From: Streptosporangium amethystogenes | GTDB lineage: Bacteria > Actinomycetota > Actinomycetes > Streptosporangiales > Streptosporangiaceae | Direction of reading: 5' to 3' | Assembly (NCBI RefSeq): GCF_000721075.1 | Contig: NZ_JOEQ01000010.1 | Span: forward strand, 62,001 to 126,000 | Length of the DNA: 64,000 bases | In this document: piece by piece, positions 1-8,736 of the stretch | Layout: the number at the start of each line of letters is the position of its first letter | Position numbering within the stretch: the stretch's first letter is position 1 | Notes under the pieces: model-generated | Seen by the model: the letters and a program-made list of their open reading frames with translations, nothing else | The model's database searches: none | Told to the model about the DNA's origin: nothing | Position numbers and translations under genes: made by a program

Positions 1-123
1 CAGGGTGAGATGGGTGAAACGGCCGTCGAACGCGTCGATGATCAGCGTCATCCGCTCGACCATCGACGGCGGGAGCTCTCGCCGCGCGGGCGCGGCCTGG
101 CCAAGCTCAGAGAGAGCGGTCAT
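1..123 (-). CDS. IclR-family regulator, N-terminal fragment
   Basis: Only the first 41 codons are inside the window; the rest lies beyond base 1. The ATG at 123 is preceded by a good ribosome site, GGGGAG (129-134 on the complement), 5 bases away. The fragment ends in the motif MVERMTLIIDAFDGRFTHL, which resembles the segment just before the winged helix of IclR-type regulators (a leading helix, then LxxVARxTGLPxST, which is not visible here). IclR proteins usually repress a nearby catabolic gene in response to a small ligand. The assignment rests on this short motif, so family is likely but target and ligand are unknown. Confidence 0.6.
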   Translation of the reverse strand, partial: MTALSELGQAAPARRELPPSMVERMTLIIDAFDGRFTHLTL

Positions 124-624
124 CACATCTCCCCAAAACTGAAATAAATTCTTGTTTCGGAATGTAGCAACGAGACGGGCAACAGGGAAGAGATGGAGAA
201 AGATCACCGAATGATACTTTTTGTTCGGTTCGTCCCATGGGACACGAGAGCCCGCCCCCTCTACTCCGGGAAGATTTCCGCGAGGAGCTCCGGGGTGCGA
301 GAAGCCGCTCGCCACGCCGCGGAGCGTGGCAGCGCGCCGAATCAGATTCATGCCATATGTAACATGTAGCTAATAAGTGCGTCAACGGACACAACACCGT
401 CATATCTCCGCAACAAACCTGTGTAAGCCAGCCCCGCGCTTGAGCCTCTCAGCAGCGTGTTTGGCTGAGACGGACCCCGGAGCGCCCCACTGATGGCAGC
501 CCAGCCGGGCCGCCCCCGTTGGCTACGACACGACGAACATCTGCGATGAAAGGTGCAAGCGGGCATCTAGCGGAATGCAATGATCCACTGACACGATCGG
601 GGCCGCTGCAAAGGAGGCTTCCCC
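124..624. other. Intergenic region between divergent genes
   Basis: This 501-base gap separates the divergent IclR-like gene and the pentapeptide-repeat gene. Parts (about 140-230 and 350-420) are clearly more AT-rich than the surroundings, as expected for promoters. A perfect 7-bp inverted repeat with a 6-base loop lies at 311-330 (GCCACGC / GCGTGGC). Open frames here lack ribosome sites and recognisable protein sequence; I see no gene. Confidence 0.6.
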
Positions 625-1821
625 GTGCGTCGTCCCATCCCCCTGGCCCTCGCTGTCGCGATCTTCGCGCTGTCGGGGACGGTGATCTCACCCGCCCAGG
701 CCTCGGCCGGGCCGTGCAGGCCCGGTCAGGGTGCCAACCTGCGGGGAAGGGACTTCACCAGAGGCGCCCCGCTCCCCGCCGACCTGCGCTGCGCCAACCT
801 GACCGGGGCGAAGCTGAACGGCGTGGAGCTCATCCAGAAGGACCTCACCGGAGCGATCCTGCGCGGCGCCTCGCTCAAGCAGGCCAATCTCACCCAGGCC
901 CGGCTGAAGTACGCCGACCTGCGGGGTGCCGACCTCACCGAGGCCGAGCTGGGCCAGATGCACGCCGACCACGCCGACCTGCGGGACGCGATCCTGGTCG
1001 ACGCGGAGGCCGGGCAGGCGGAGTTCCCCTACGCGGATCTGACCGGGGCGAAGCTGACCAGGGCCGAGCTGACCCAGGTCAACTTCACCGCCGCCAAGCT
1101 GATCGACGCCGACCTCGACGAGAGCACCCCCGGTCAGCTCAAGGCCCGCAAGGCCGACTTCACTCGGGCCAAGCTCCGCGAGGCGAAACTGAGCCAGTCG
1201 AACCTGCGCAACGCGACGTTCAAGTACGCCGACGTGAGCGAGGCCGAGTTCACCCAGGCGGAGCTGGACGGCGCCGACTTCACCGGCGCGCTGGTCCAGG
1301 GGGCGTCCTTCATCCAGGCCGACGACGTCGATCTCACCGGCGCCAAGGGCACCCCCACGGGCCTGACCGTCCCGCGGCCGACCTCGTTGCCCACCTCCCA
1401 GCCCGAGGATGCGGAGGAGGCGGACACTCCACAGGCGGAACCCGCGCGAAGCGTCGGTCCGTCCGTGGGGCTCGTCATGGTCGTGCTCAGCGCGGTGGGC
1501 CTGGCACTGACCGTGGTGGCCTGGGGCGTCAGCGCCCAGCAACGGACCCGCCGCGCCGCGCGGTTCGCCGTGGTGCGGCGCGGCGCCGAGGAGGACATCA
1601 CCCGGCTGGGCGAGGAGATCGACCAGCTCGACTACGAGTTCCAGGTCAGCGGACGTGGCGGCATGACCGCCGACCACGACTGGCGGCACGCCCTCGACGC
1701 CTACGAGGCCGCCAAGCAGGCCCTGTCGATCGCCCGCCGTGAGGAGGAACTGCACTTCGTGGCCCGCGCCGTCCAGGACGGCAGAGCCGCCCTCGCCCGC
1801 CTCCGCTCCCGCGTCCGCTGA
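625..1821 (+). CDS. Secreted, membrane-anchored pentapeptide-repeat protein
   Basis: 398 residues from a GTG start chosen because AAGGAGG (611-617) sits 7 bases upstream. Residues 1-27 look like a signal peptide with cleavage after AQASA. Residues about 35-245 are pentapeptide repeats of the A(D/N)Lxx type (ANLTG, ADLRG, ADFTG), predicted to form a right-handed quadrilateral beta-helix. A Thr/Pro-rich linker (246-275) leads to one transmembrane helix near 280-303 and a charged, probably coiled-coil C-terminal segment (305-398). The helix should therefore lie outside the membrane with a cytoplasmic tail. The motif YADLxxAxLTxAEL recurs near residues 96, 136 and, diverged, 201, suggesting internal duplication. 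Function is unknown; cytosolic pentapeptide proteins such as MfpA bind gyrase, but this export topology argues against that role. Confidence 0.9.
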   Translation: MRRPIPLALAVAIFALSGTVISPAQASAGPCRPGQGANLRGRDFTRGAPLPADLRCANLTGAKLNGVELIQKDLTGAILRGASLKQANLTQARLKYADLRGADLTEAELGQMHADHADLRDAILVDAEAGQAEFPYADLTGAKLTRAELTQVNFTAAKLIDADLDESTPGQLKARKADFTRAKLREAKLSQSNLRNATFKYADVSEAEFTQAELDGADFTGALVQGASFIQADDVDLTGAKGTPTGLTVPRPTSLPTSQPEDAEEADTPQAEPARSVGPSVGLVMVVLSAVGLALTVVAWGVSAQQRTRRAARFAVVRRGAEEDITRLGEEIDQLDYEFQVSGRGGMTADHDWRHALDAYEAAKQALSIARREEELHFVARAVQDGRAALARLRSRVR

Positions 1822-1823
1822 CA

Positions 1824-1839
1824 CCGTCCGGCAGGACGG
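1824..1839 (+). terminator. Short hairpin after the pentapeptide gene
   Basis: CCGTCC and GGACGG pair around a GGCA loop three bases after the stop codon. The stem is short and no T-tract follows, so termination is plausible rather than certain. Confidence 0.4.
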
Positions 1840-1939
1840 CGGCAATCGGGAGCGCGCGGCGGTCGCCGTACGCCGGGGTGCTCCGGAGATTCCGGCATCC
1901 GCTTCCAACCTTCGGCCCCTCGGCGGAGTTGTTTAGTGC

Positions 1940-2455
1940 ATGGACCGCTATGAGGGGTTCCAGGAGTTCGTGCATGCCCGTCAGCAGTCGTTGATGCGGA
2001 CCGCCTACCTTCTCACTGGAAACGCCCACCTTGCCGAAGACCTGCTGCAGACGGTCCTCACCAGGGTCGCCTCCCGCTGGCCCAAGCTCGCCCGGAACGG
2101 CAACATCGAGGCATACGCCCGCAAGGCGCTGGTCAACCAGCACCTGTCGTGGCGCAGGCGAAAACATGTCGAGCTGCCGAGCGCCGCGTTGCCCGAACAC
2201 GGCCGGTCGCACGACGAGTCGACCGTACGCCGCCTGGCCCTGCGCCAGGCGCTCGGCAGGCTGACCCCGCGCCAGCGGACGGTGCTCGTCCTGCGCTTCT
2301 TCGAGGATCGCACCGAACACGAGACCGCCCAGCTCATGGGCTGCTCGCTCGGCACGGTCAAGAGCCAGACCCACCACGCCCTGTCGCGCCTGCGCGTCCT
2401 GGCTCCCGAACTGGCCGATTTGCTCGCCGACGTACCGACGGAGGTGCACCGATGA
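1940..2455 (+). CDS. SigE-family ECF RNA polymerase sigma factor
   Basis: 171 residues with a complete two-domain ECF layout. Sigma-2 spans residues 5-70 (FQEFVHARQQSLMRTAYLLTG, then AEDLLQTV, the core-binding helix), and sigma-4 spans 105-155 (LTPRQRTVLVLRFF, then the helix-turn-helix ending TVKSQTHHALSRL). Basic residues typical of promoter contact are present in region 2.4 (LSWRRRKH). No Shine-Dalgarno sequence precedes the ATG, but TTGTTTAG lies just upstream, so a leaderless transcript is possible. The stop overlaps the start of the next gene (ATGA), implying translational coupling with a membrane protein that probably controls it. A fused paralogue of this pair lies at 42365-43924. Confidence 0.93.
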   Translation: MDRYEGFQEFVHARQQSLMRTAYLLTGNAHLAEDLLQTVLTRVASRWPKLARNGNIEAYARKALVNQHLSWRRRKHVELPSAALPEHGRSHDESTVRRLALRQALGRLTPRQRTVLVLRFFEDRTEHETAQLMGCSLGTVKSQTHHALSRLRVLAPELADLLADVPTEVHR

Positions 2456-3588
2456 ACCTGCTCCGCGACGAACTGCACCGGATCGCCGACGAGGCCCCCC
2501 AGATCGATCTGGCCGACCGTGCCCTCAAGGGGGCCAAGCGCGGGCGGGCCATCACCATGGCACTGGCCGTGGTCATCGCCGTGGCGGTGCTGACGGGCGG
2601 TATGGTCACCGTGGTCAACGGCGGTCTACGCGGCGAAAGACCCGTCGTGCTGACGCCTGTCCCCGCGGTCGCCCCCGTGTTGCCGAAGAAGGACATCGGA
2701 CCGCTGGCCCGCGCCTACACCTACTTCTGCCCGCCTCCCACGATCGACGATACGGACTGTGTCGACGGCCAGTGGCGGGTGGTCACCGCTTCCGGCATGA
2801 CCTACAAGCTCACCGCCGCACTGGGCCTCAAGAACACGAACAAGAAGGTCCTGCTCGGTCCGGTGGCGATCACGCAGAACGGCCGGCGGATCGCCTACTA
2901 CAGCGAGAAACAGCAGACCTTCGAGGTACGCGACCTGCGGAGTGGCCGAATCTGGAAGGCACCGTTCACGATCTCCAAGAATGAGCTCGCCGGTGAGAAC
3001 TTCCTACGCCTGTCTCCCAACGGTCTACACCTGCTCTATGCGAACTTTGGCGGCAGATCCAAGCCGTACAGCGTCCTGGTCGACGTGGCGGAAGGCAAGA
3101 CGACCACGTTGAACGGCACCTGGCTCCCGGTGAGCGTCGACGACGACGGCGGCTCGGTCACGCAGGTGATGCCGTACGACGGAACCACCCGGATCCGGGT
3201 CCTGGGAAACGAGCCGCTCACCATCAAGGAGGCCACCCACAGCTTCAGCGCCCTCGGCCCGGACGGGCGCACCCTGGCCAGAATCGGCTCGACCCGGAAC
3301 CGCGATGCCAAGCCGGAGCTCAGGCGCCCTCGGACGATCGTCACGATCGATGCCATCGGCGGTCACGAAAACCCCGAGGTGCCGATCCAGGGAATTCCGG
3401 AAGAGCTGGTCCCCTCCTACCTGGGCGGCTGGGTGGGCGACACCGAGGTGACTCTGCTCGCCGTACCCGAACTTTCCGGTTCGGGCACGCCGGCGCTGTA
3501 CGTGCTGGACGTCCACACCGGCAGGACCAGACAGCTGCGAACCCTGGACTCCGAGACCTCCGGTGTCCTGCCGGGAATGGTCGGGTAG
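2452..3588 (+). CDS. Membrane beta-propeller protein, putative anti-sigma partner
   Basis: 378 residues, starting at the ATG that overlaps the sigma-factor stop. A short cytoplasmic N-terminus (1-30: LLRDELHRIADEAPQIDLADRAL) precedes one transmembrane helix (about 32-54), followed by about 320 extracytoplasmic residues. The outer part has TolB/WD40-like blade motifs, for example ITQNGRRIAYYSEKQQ and LSPNGLHLLYA, and two cysteines near residues 83 and 93 that could form a disulfide. Topology and coupling fit an anti-sigma or sensor role for the upstream SigE-type factor, but there is no HxxxCxxC zinc anti-sigma motif, so this is inferred from context. A longer frame reading upstream through the sigma gene is not the real start. 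Confidence 0.88.
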   Translation: MNLLRDELHRIADEAPQIDLADRALKGAKRGRAITMALAVVIAVAVLTGGMVTVVNGGLRGERPVVLTPVPAVAPVLPKKDIGPLARAYTYFCPPPTIDDTDCVDGQWRVVTASGMTYKLTAALGLKNTNKKVLLGPVAITQNGRRIAYYSEKQQTFEVRDLRSGRIWKAPFTISKNELAGENFLRLSPNGLHLLYANFGGRSKPYSVLVDVAEGKTTTLNGTWLPVSVDDDGGSVTQVMPYDGTTRIRVLGNEPLTIKEATHSFSALGPDGRTLARIGSTRNRDAKPELRRPRTIVTIDAIGGHENPEVPIQGIPEELVPSYLGGWVGDTEVTLLAVPELSGSGTPALYVLDVHTGRTRQLRTLDSETSGVLPGMVG

Positions 3589-3618
3589 ACCGGAAGGCGC
3601 ATGGATCGGCGACTCCCG

Positions 3619-4926
3619 TCAGGTGCCCGAACCGGGGCCCCGCGGATCGGGGTCACCCGGCGCTCCGCGGCCGAGTCGACGGCGTCGTACCAGGGCGGGC
3701 AGCCACGGTGCGACGCCGAGGACGGCCAGCAGCGACAGCAGCGGTATCCGCCACCACCACGAGATGCTCGCCGGTGGCGGGGGCGGTGTGGGCGTCACCC
3801 ACGGCCGTGCGGTCTTCGACCAGGCCAGGAACGCGTCGCCGATCGGGAGCAGGCCGAAGGCGTACCGCTTGGTCCACGGGGTGTCGAGCGGCAGACCGGC
3901 CAGTTCGCCGTAGCCGGCCAGCGCCTCGGCGAGCGGTGCGTCACCGTGGACCTGGGCGGCGCCGAGGGTGACCGCGGTGGCCGACAGGCTCACCCCGAGC
4001 GGGAGCGGCCCCGAGTCGACGTCGGCCGGACCGTCCAGGCCGTCGGGGTACTCCCGTACGGCGGGTCCGAGGCCGAGCGGCGAGACGACGTAGGCGTCCC
4101 GGAAGCGCAGGTACTGCTCGGCGGCGAAGGCCGGGTCGATGTCGATGAGGAAACGGTGGATGACGCTCTGCGAGGTGCCCCTGGCCACCTCGGCGACCTC
4201 GCCGGTGTCGGGGTCGGCCCGGTGCGGGAGCAGCCCGGTGCGCGGATCGAGCCGCCGGCGTACCTCCCGCAGCCACCGCTCGGTGGTCTGGGCGAACCGG
4301 GCCGGCAGCAGCGTGTCGTGCAGCCGCAGCGACGCCATCGCCACGGTCGAGTCGACCGGCCACGCCTGACCCGGGTAGGCCGTCAGGTACGGCGACGCCG
4401 AGGCGTCGAACGCCGCGCCGAGTTCGGCGGAGTCGTCGGCGAACCGGCGCAGCTCGCCCGGATCACGCCGCCCGGCCGGTTGCAGGCTCAGCACCTGACC
4501 GCGCAGCCAGTTGCTCCAGCCCCGGTAGAAGACGCCGTACGAGGGGGTGAGGTCCGGGCTGAACGGTTCGCGGCCGGCTGGTGACTCCAGCCGCTCCAGC
4601 GCCCACCGCGCCTCCCGGAGCGCCACCGCCCGCTCGCCCGCCGGTTCTCTGATGCCGATCTCGGCCCAGCTCAGGCCGTACAGCGCGTGCAGGAAGAAGT
4701 ACCCCTCGGGGAACAGCCGCTGTGCCTCGTCACCGGCCCCGCCCTCCAGCGCGGCGCGCAGGAACGTCAGCTGCCGCCGGACCCCGGCCGGTTCACCGGC
4801 CGTCCCCGCGGTGGCGGGCACGACCAGCCGCACCGCCCCCACCAGCGCGCAGACACCGACCACGACGGCGACCAGCCGACGCGCCCGGCCCAGCACCCGA
4901 CGCGTCGTTGACCGCGGCTTGGACAT
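3619..4926 (-). CDS. Membrane-anchored protein of unknown function
   Basis: 435 residues. An N-terminal hydrophobic segment (about 16-42) could be a signal anchor; a Pro-rich linker and a second hydrophobic segment (about 388-410) precede a basic, Gly/Pro-rich tail. The central 330 residues are rich in helices with aromatic and acidic signatures (FFLHALYGLSWAEIG, GVFYRGWSNWLRGQ, AWPVDSTVAMASLRLHD, GTSQSVIHRFLIDIDP). That pattern recalls an alpha/alpha-toroid such as the linalool dehydratase-like group, but I cannot confirm the family. It faces the upstream sigma/sensor pair tail to tail across 30 bases and has no obvious operon partner. Confidence 0.85.
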   Translation of the reverse strand: MSKPRSTTRRVLGRARRLVAVVVGVCALVGAVRLVVPATAGTAGEPAGVRRQLTFLRAALEGGAGDEAQRLFPEGYFFLHALYGLSWAEIGIREPAGERAVALREARWALERLESPAGREPFSPDLTPSYGVFYRGWSNWLRGQVLSLQPAGRRDPGELRRFADDSAELGAAFDASASPYLTAYPGQAWPVDSTVAMASLRLHDTLLPARFAQTTERWLREVRRRLDPRTGLLPHRADPDTGEVAEVARGTSQSVIHRFLIDIDPAFAAEQYLRFRDAYVVSPLGLGPAVREYPDGLDGPADVDSGPLPLGVSLSATAVTLGAAQVHGDAPLAEALAGYGELAGLPLDTPWTKRYAFGLLPIGDAFLAWSKTARPWVTPTPPPPPASISWWWRIPLLSLLAVLGVAPWLPALVRRRRLGRGAPGDPDPRGPGSGT

Positions 4927-5084
4927 CCACCGATCTTAGTCCGGCACCCGGTCGCACAGCCGGAACGGCGGAAGCGCCGACGCCTCGAACGGAGCGGGAT
5001 CCGACGTACACCACATGCGTGATCGGCTCGGTGGATCCACCATCGCGGAGTCGTGGACGGCGTACGCCGCGTCCCGGTGGCCGG

Positions 5085-6479
5085 TCAGATGCCGCTGGGG
5101 GTCATGGGCTGCATGAGGCGGCGGGCGGCCTCGGTGACGGAGCCGGACAGGGAGGGGTAGACCGCGAAGGTGTGCGCGACCTGGTCGACGGTCAGGCGCT
5201 GCTGCACGGCCACCGAGACCGCCAGGATCAGCTCCGAGGCGCGGGGGGCAACCACCACGCCGCCGAGGACGATGCCGGTGTGCGGGCGGCAGAACAGCTT
5301 CACGAAGCCGTCGTTGAAGCCCTGCATCTTGGCGCGGGCGTTGGTGGCCAGCGGCAGCTTGACGATGTTGGCCTCGATCTCGCCGGCCTCGATCGCCCGC
5401 TCGGCGATGCCCACGGCGGCGATCTCGGGGTCGGTGAAGATGGCGGAGGCCACGGTGGCCAGGCGGAGCGGCTGCACGGCCTCGCCGAGGGCGTGCCAGA
5501 CGGCGATCCGGCCCTGCATGGCGGCGACCGAGGCGAGCATCAGGACTCCGGTGCAGTCTCCGGCCGCGTAGACGCCGGGGGCGGAGGTGCGGGAGACCTT
5601 GTCGACCTGGATGAAACCGCCCCGGTCGAGGGTGACCCCGGCCTCCTCAAGACCGATCCCGGCGGTGTTGGGGACCATGCCGACGGTCATCAGGCAGTGG
5701 CTGCCCTCGGCGGTCCTGCCGTCCTCCAGCGTGACGACCACGCCGTCCGCGGTGCGCTTGACGGATTCGGCGCGGGAGCGGCCCATGACGTTCATGCCGC
5801 GGCGGCGGTAGACCTCTTCGAGGACCTCGGCGGCGTCGGCGTCCTCGTTGGGCATCATCCGGTCACGGGAGGAGACGAGCGTGACCTCCGAGCCCAGCGA
5901 GCGGTAGGCGCCCGCGAACTCGGCGCCGGTGACGCCGGAGCCGACCACGATGAGGTGCTCGGGCAGCTCCTCCAGGTCGTACAGCTGCCGCCAGGTGAGG
6001 ATGCGCTCGCCGTCGGGCTCGGCGCCGGTCAGGATGCGCGGGGTGGCGCCGGTCGCCACGATGACGACGTCGGCGCGGATCGTCCGGTCCCCGGCCCTGA
6101 CCACCTGCGGGTCGACCAGCCGCCCCGGTGCCTTGATCACCTCGACGCCCTCGGCGGCCAGTCGCGCGGCGATGTCGGCGGACTGCGCCTTGGCGAGCTC
6201 CTTGACGCGCCTGTTGACCAGCGGCATGTCGGCGATGACGCCGCCGACGTCCCCGTCGGGACCGCCGGTGAAGTGCACGCCGAGCATGCTGGCGTCGAGA
6301 AGCGCCTGCTTGCGTACGGAGGTGGCGATCAGTGTCTTGGAGGGCACGCAGTCGGTGAGCACGCAGGCCCCCCCGGGGCCGTCCTGTTCGACGACGGTGA
6401 CCTGGGCCCCCAATTGGGCGGCGACCAGCGCGGCCTCGTATCCACCGGGTCCGCCACCAATGATCACTATCCTCGTCAC
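5085..6479 (-). CDS. lpdA: LpdA-type NAD(P)H quinone reductase (flavoprotein disulfide reductase family)
   Basis: 464 residues. The N-terminal FAD fold starts RIVIIGGGPGGYEAA, the redox-type motif is GGACVLTDCVPSK, an NAD(P)-binding fold shows VVGSGVTGAEFAG, and the second FAD motif is GVYAAGDCTG. The C-terminal interface reads AVYPSLSGSVTEAARRL, whereas lipoamide dehydrogenases have HxHPTxSE here. The catalytic His-Glu dyad is thus absent, as described for M. tuberculosis LpdA (Rv3303c), which acts on quinones rather than lipoamide. The GTG at 6479 is chosen because GGGAG lies about 10 bases upstream; an ATG three codons earlier overlaps that site. Adjacent nucleoside-salvage genes repeat the mycobacterial order. 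Confidence 0.93.
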   Translation of the reverse strand: MTRIVIIGGGPGGYEAALVAAQLGAQVTVVEQDGPGGACVLTDCVPSKTLIATSVRKQALLDASMLGVHFTGGPDGDVGGVIADMPLVNRRVKELAKAQSADIAARLAAEGVEVIKAPGRLVDPQVVRAGDRTIRADVVIVATGATPRILTGAEPDGERILTWRQLYDLEELPEHLIVVGSGVTGAEFAGAYRSLGSEVTLVSSRDRMMPNEDADAAEVLEEVYRRRGMNVMGRSRAESVKRTADGVVVTLEDGRTAEGSHCLMTVGMVPNTAGIGLEEAGVTLDRGGFIQVDKVSRTSAPGVYAAGDCTGVLMLASVAAMQGRIAVWHALGEAVQPLRLATVASAIFTDPEIAAVGIAERAIEAGEIEANIVKLPLATNARAKMQGFNDGFVKLFCRPHTGIVLGGVVVAPRASELILAVSVAVQQRLTVDQVAHTFAVYPSLSGSVTEAARRLMQPMTPSGI

Positions 6480-6632
6480 GTACCCCATTCTCCCGCATGG
6501 CGCGACCGGCCATCGCTCGGCATCCCTCTCAAAGCACGAAAGTCCCCCAAAACCGTCGTAATTCCACGAGACATCGGCGTGGCTTCGAGGCTGGGTGAGC
6601 GTCTCGCGGATCTTCGATTAGTGTTGGCCAAC

Positions 6633-7085
6633 GTGCCTGTCTACGCCGCTTACGGCAGCAACATGGACCCGAAGCAGATGGCCCAGCGGGCCCCGCACTC
6701 CCCGATCAGGGGGACGGGCTGGCTCCAGGGCTGGCGTCTGACCTTCGGCGGGAACGATCTCGGCTGGGAGGGCGCCCTCGCCTCCATCGTCGAGGACGCC
6801 GCAGAGCAGGTCTTCGTGGTCCTCTATGACGTGCCCGAGTGGGACGAGAGCTCCCTCGACCAGTGGGAGGGCGCGGCTCGCGGCCTCTACCACAAGGTCA
6901 AACTCCGGGTGCAGACCATGGAGGGCGAGGTCGTGGCCTGGTTCTACGTGCTCGACGGCTACGAGGGCGGGCTGCCCTCGGCCCGCTATCTCGGCATCCT
7001 GGCCGAGGCGGCCGAGCGCGCGGGCGCCCCCGACGACTACGTCAAGGAACTGCGCGGCCGCCCCTGCACCTCCCTGGGCGGCTAG
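6633..7085 (+). CDS. Gamma-glutamylcyclotransferase-like (AIG2/GGCT fold) protein
   Basis: 150 residues from the GTG at 6633; a GTG at 6621 in the same frame is the alternative, and neither has a clear ribosome site, so a leaderless message is possible. The N-terminus carries the family signature VYAAYGSNMDPKQM, where YGSN binds the gamma-glutamyl group. The catalytic glutamate is expected in LDQWEGAARGLYHK, near residue 78. Family members release 5-oxoproline from gamma-glutamyl compounds or serve as related amide-processing enzymes; the substrate here is not known. The gene is divergent from lpdA. Confidence 0.88.
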   Translation: MPVYAAYGSNMDPKQMAQRAPHSPIRGTGWLQGWRLTFGGNDLGWEGALASIVEDAAEQVFVVLYDVPEWDESSLDQWEGAARGLYHKVKLRVQTMEGEVVAWFYVLDGYEGGLPSARYLGILAEAAERAGAPDDYVKELRGRPCTSLGG

Positions 7086-7152
7086 GCCCGTTTTCCGCAT
7101 GTGCCGCATCGTTGCAGGTCAGCAGCTATATCTGATCCAATGCCGCGGGTAA

Positions 7153-8736
7153 TCACCCCAGGTCGATCGGGGTCACGTACCCGAGGCGGGCCGGGTCGGC
7201 CGCGGCTCTCCTCGCGCGCAGCAGGAACGCGGTCAGCACGGCCACCCCGGACAGCGCCTGCGCGGCCACCAGGGCGCCGAGGGCGGTCGGCCCGACGGCC
7301 GGCGCCAGTAGCGCAGGGGCGCAGCCGAGCGCGGCGATGTCCACGCCGGTCATCGCCCAGACGAGCGGGCCCACGGGTATGGCGCCCCCCGGGGTGTCGA
7401 TGACCGGCATCGAGTGATCGACGAAACCCCGCCGGGCCATCCGCAGGGCTCCGGCGGCCAGGGCGGGCGCGGACAGCGGGCCGAACAGCCACCACGGGCC
7501 GGCGGGCAGGGCACCCATCGCGGTCAGTCCGGCCAGGGCGAGGGTGAGCCAGGCGGCGCTCAGCAGCATCGGCAGCAGCGCCCGTGCGGTGAGCGCCGCA
7601 CGGGCGCCCACGCCGAAGAGCCGCGCCAGACTCGGGTCCTCCTCGTCGCGGCGCGCACCCGTGGTGCACGCCACCGCGGCGGTCAGCGCTCCACCGGCCA
7701 CCAGGATCATCGCGACCGGGGAGAGACCGCCTGCGGCCTGGGCGGCCAGAGCGGGCAGTGCGGTCGCCGCGAGCAGGGCGGCCAGCCGACCTGGGCGGCG
7801 CCCCAGCCTGCGCCAGTCCTGCCAGGCCAGGGCCAGCGGGGCGGACAGGGGCCGCGGGAGCCGGGGCATCGGCCCCGACAGGGACCCCGACAGCGGCGCC
7901 GGCCACGGGCGGGAGCGCAGGGTGCGCCCGCGCCAGTGACCGTCCTCGGCGATCCAGGTCAGGGCTCCGAGTTCCAGGGCCACCGTCGCGGCGGCCACCC
8001 GGCCGGCGCGGGTGGACGCGGCCAGGACGGTACGCGCGTGGACGCGCCCGAGTGCCGCCCACGCCCGCCGTACCAGAAGGGCGGTCACGGTGCCGCAGAG
8101 CGCCGCCGAGGCCGCGCCCAGCGAGACCGGCGCGTCGGCGACGGCGACCAGCAGGTGCCGCCCCGGACCGCTGCCCAGCACCGCCGCGAGCGCGGCCACG
8201 ATCACGAGGACGACGAGCGCCCCCTGCAGCCACGAGTCCCACTGCGGGGACGCCTGCGCCAGCACGGCCGCCGCCATCCCGCCGACCGCCGCCGAGACTC
8301 CCAGGAGCACCGCGGTGACCAGCCGCGGCGTGAACTGATCCGGCGCACCGAGTACGGCGAGCAGCGCCAGGCCCAGTCCCACTCCGGCCAGCGAGGAGAT
8401 CGCCGGCAGGATCACCGCGCTCCGTCCCAGCACGGTGCGGCGCGGGAGCGGGGAGAGCAGCAGCCAGGCGGCGTCGGCGGCCGGCAGCGCGACGGGGCCG
8501 AGCGTACGGGCGAGCGCGAGGAGGCCCGCGTAGGCCAGTGCGATCAACGCCACCCCGGCCCCGAGCCTCGACGGATCCGCCTGCCCGGCCATGGCCGCGA
8601 CTACGGAGGCGACGGGCTGGGCCAGCACCGCCACCGCCATCGCGAGCCCGAACAGGGCGACGTACCGGTCCGACCAGCTCATCGGTGTCCGGCCACCCGA
8701 CCGGATGAGGGCCCGCACGGCCCGGACCTCGTTCAC
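7153..8736 (-). CDS. ABC exporter membrane subunit (DUF6297-like)
   Basis: 527 residues with about a dozen hydrophobic segments, rich in Ala, Leu and Val. The GTG start at 8736 overlaps the stop of the ATPase gene (GTGA), which fixes the start and shows coupled translation. There is no periplasmic binding protein nearby, so with its ATPase it forms a probable two-component exporter. The cytoplasmic loop near residues 290-310 is Arg/Pro-rich. The family name is from memory of similar actinobacterial proteins beside small ABC ATPases; cargo is unknown. Confidence 0.85.
   Translation of the reverse strand: MNEVRAVRALIRSGGRTPMSWSDRYVALFGLAMAVAVLAQPVASVVAAMAGQADPSRLGAGVALIALAYAGLLALARTLGPVALPAADAAWLLLSPLPRRTVLGRSAVILPAISSLAGVGLGLALLAVLGAPDQFTPRLVTAVLLGVSAAVGGMAAAVLAQASPQWDSWLQGALVVLVIVAALAAVLGSGPGRHLLVAVADAPVSLGAASAALCGTVTALLVRRAWAALGRVHARTVLAASTRAGRVAAATVALELGALTWIAEDGHWRGRTLRSRPWPAPLSGSLSGPMPRLPRPLSAPLALAWQDWRRLGRRPGRLAALLAATALPALAAQAAGGLSPVAMILVAGGALTAAVACTTGARRDEEDPSLARLFGVGARAALTARALLPMLLSAAWLTLALAGLTAMGALPAGPWWLFGPLSAPALAAGALRMARRGFVDHSMPVIDTPGGAIPVGPLVWAMTGVDIAALGCAPALLAPAVGPTALGALVAAQALSGVAVLTAFLLRARRAAADPARLGYVTPIDLG

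Noticed and set aside
5085..6479. Annotation as E3 lipoamide dehydrogenase
   Set aside because: The His-Glu dyad is absent and no pyruvate or 2-oxoglutarate dehydrogenase genes are adjacent.
4722..6632. Plus-strand frame continuing into the gamma-glutamylcyclotransferase-like gene
   Set aside because: The first 630 codons are antisense to lpdA; only the part from 6633 matches a protein family.
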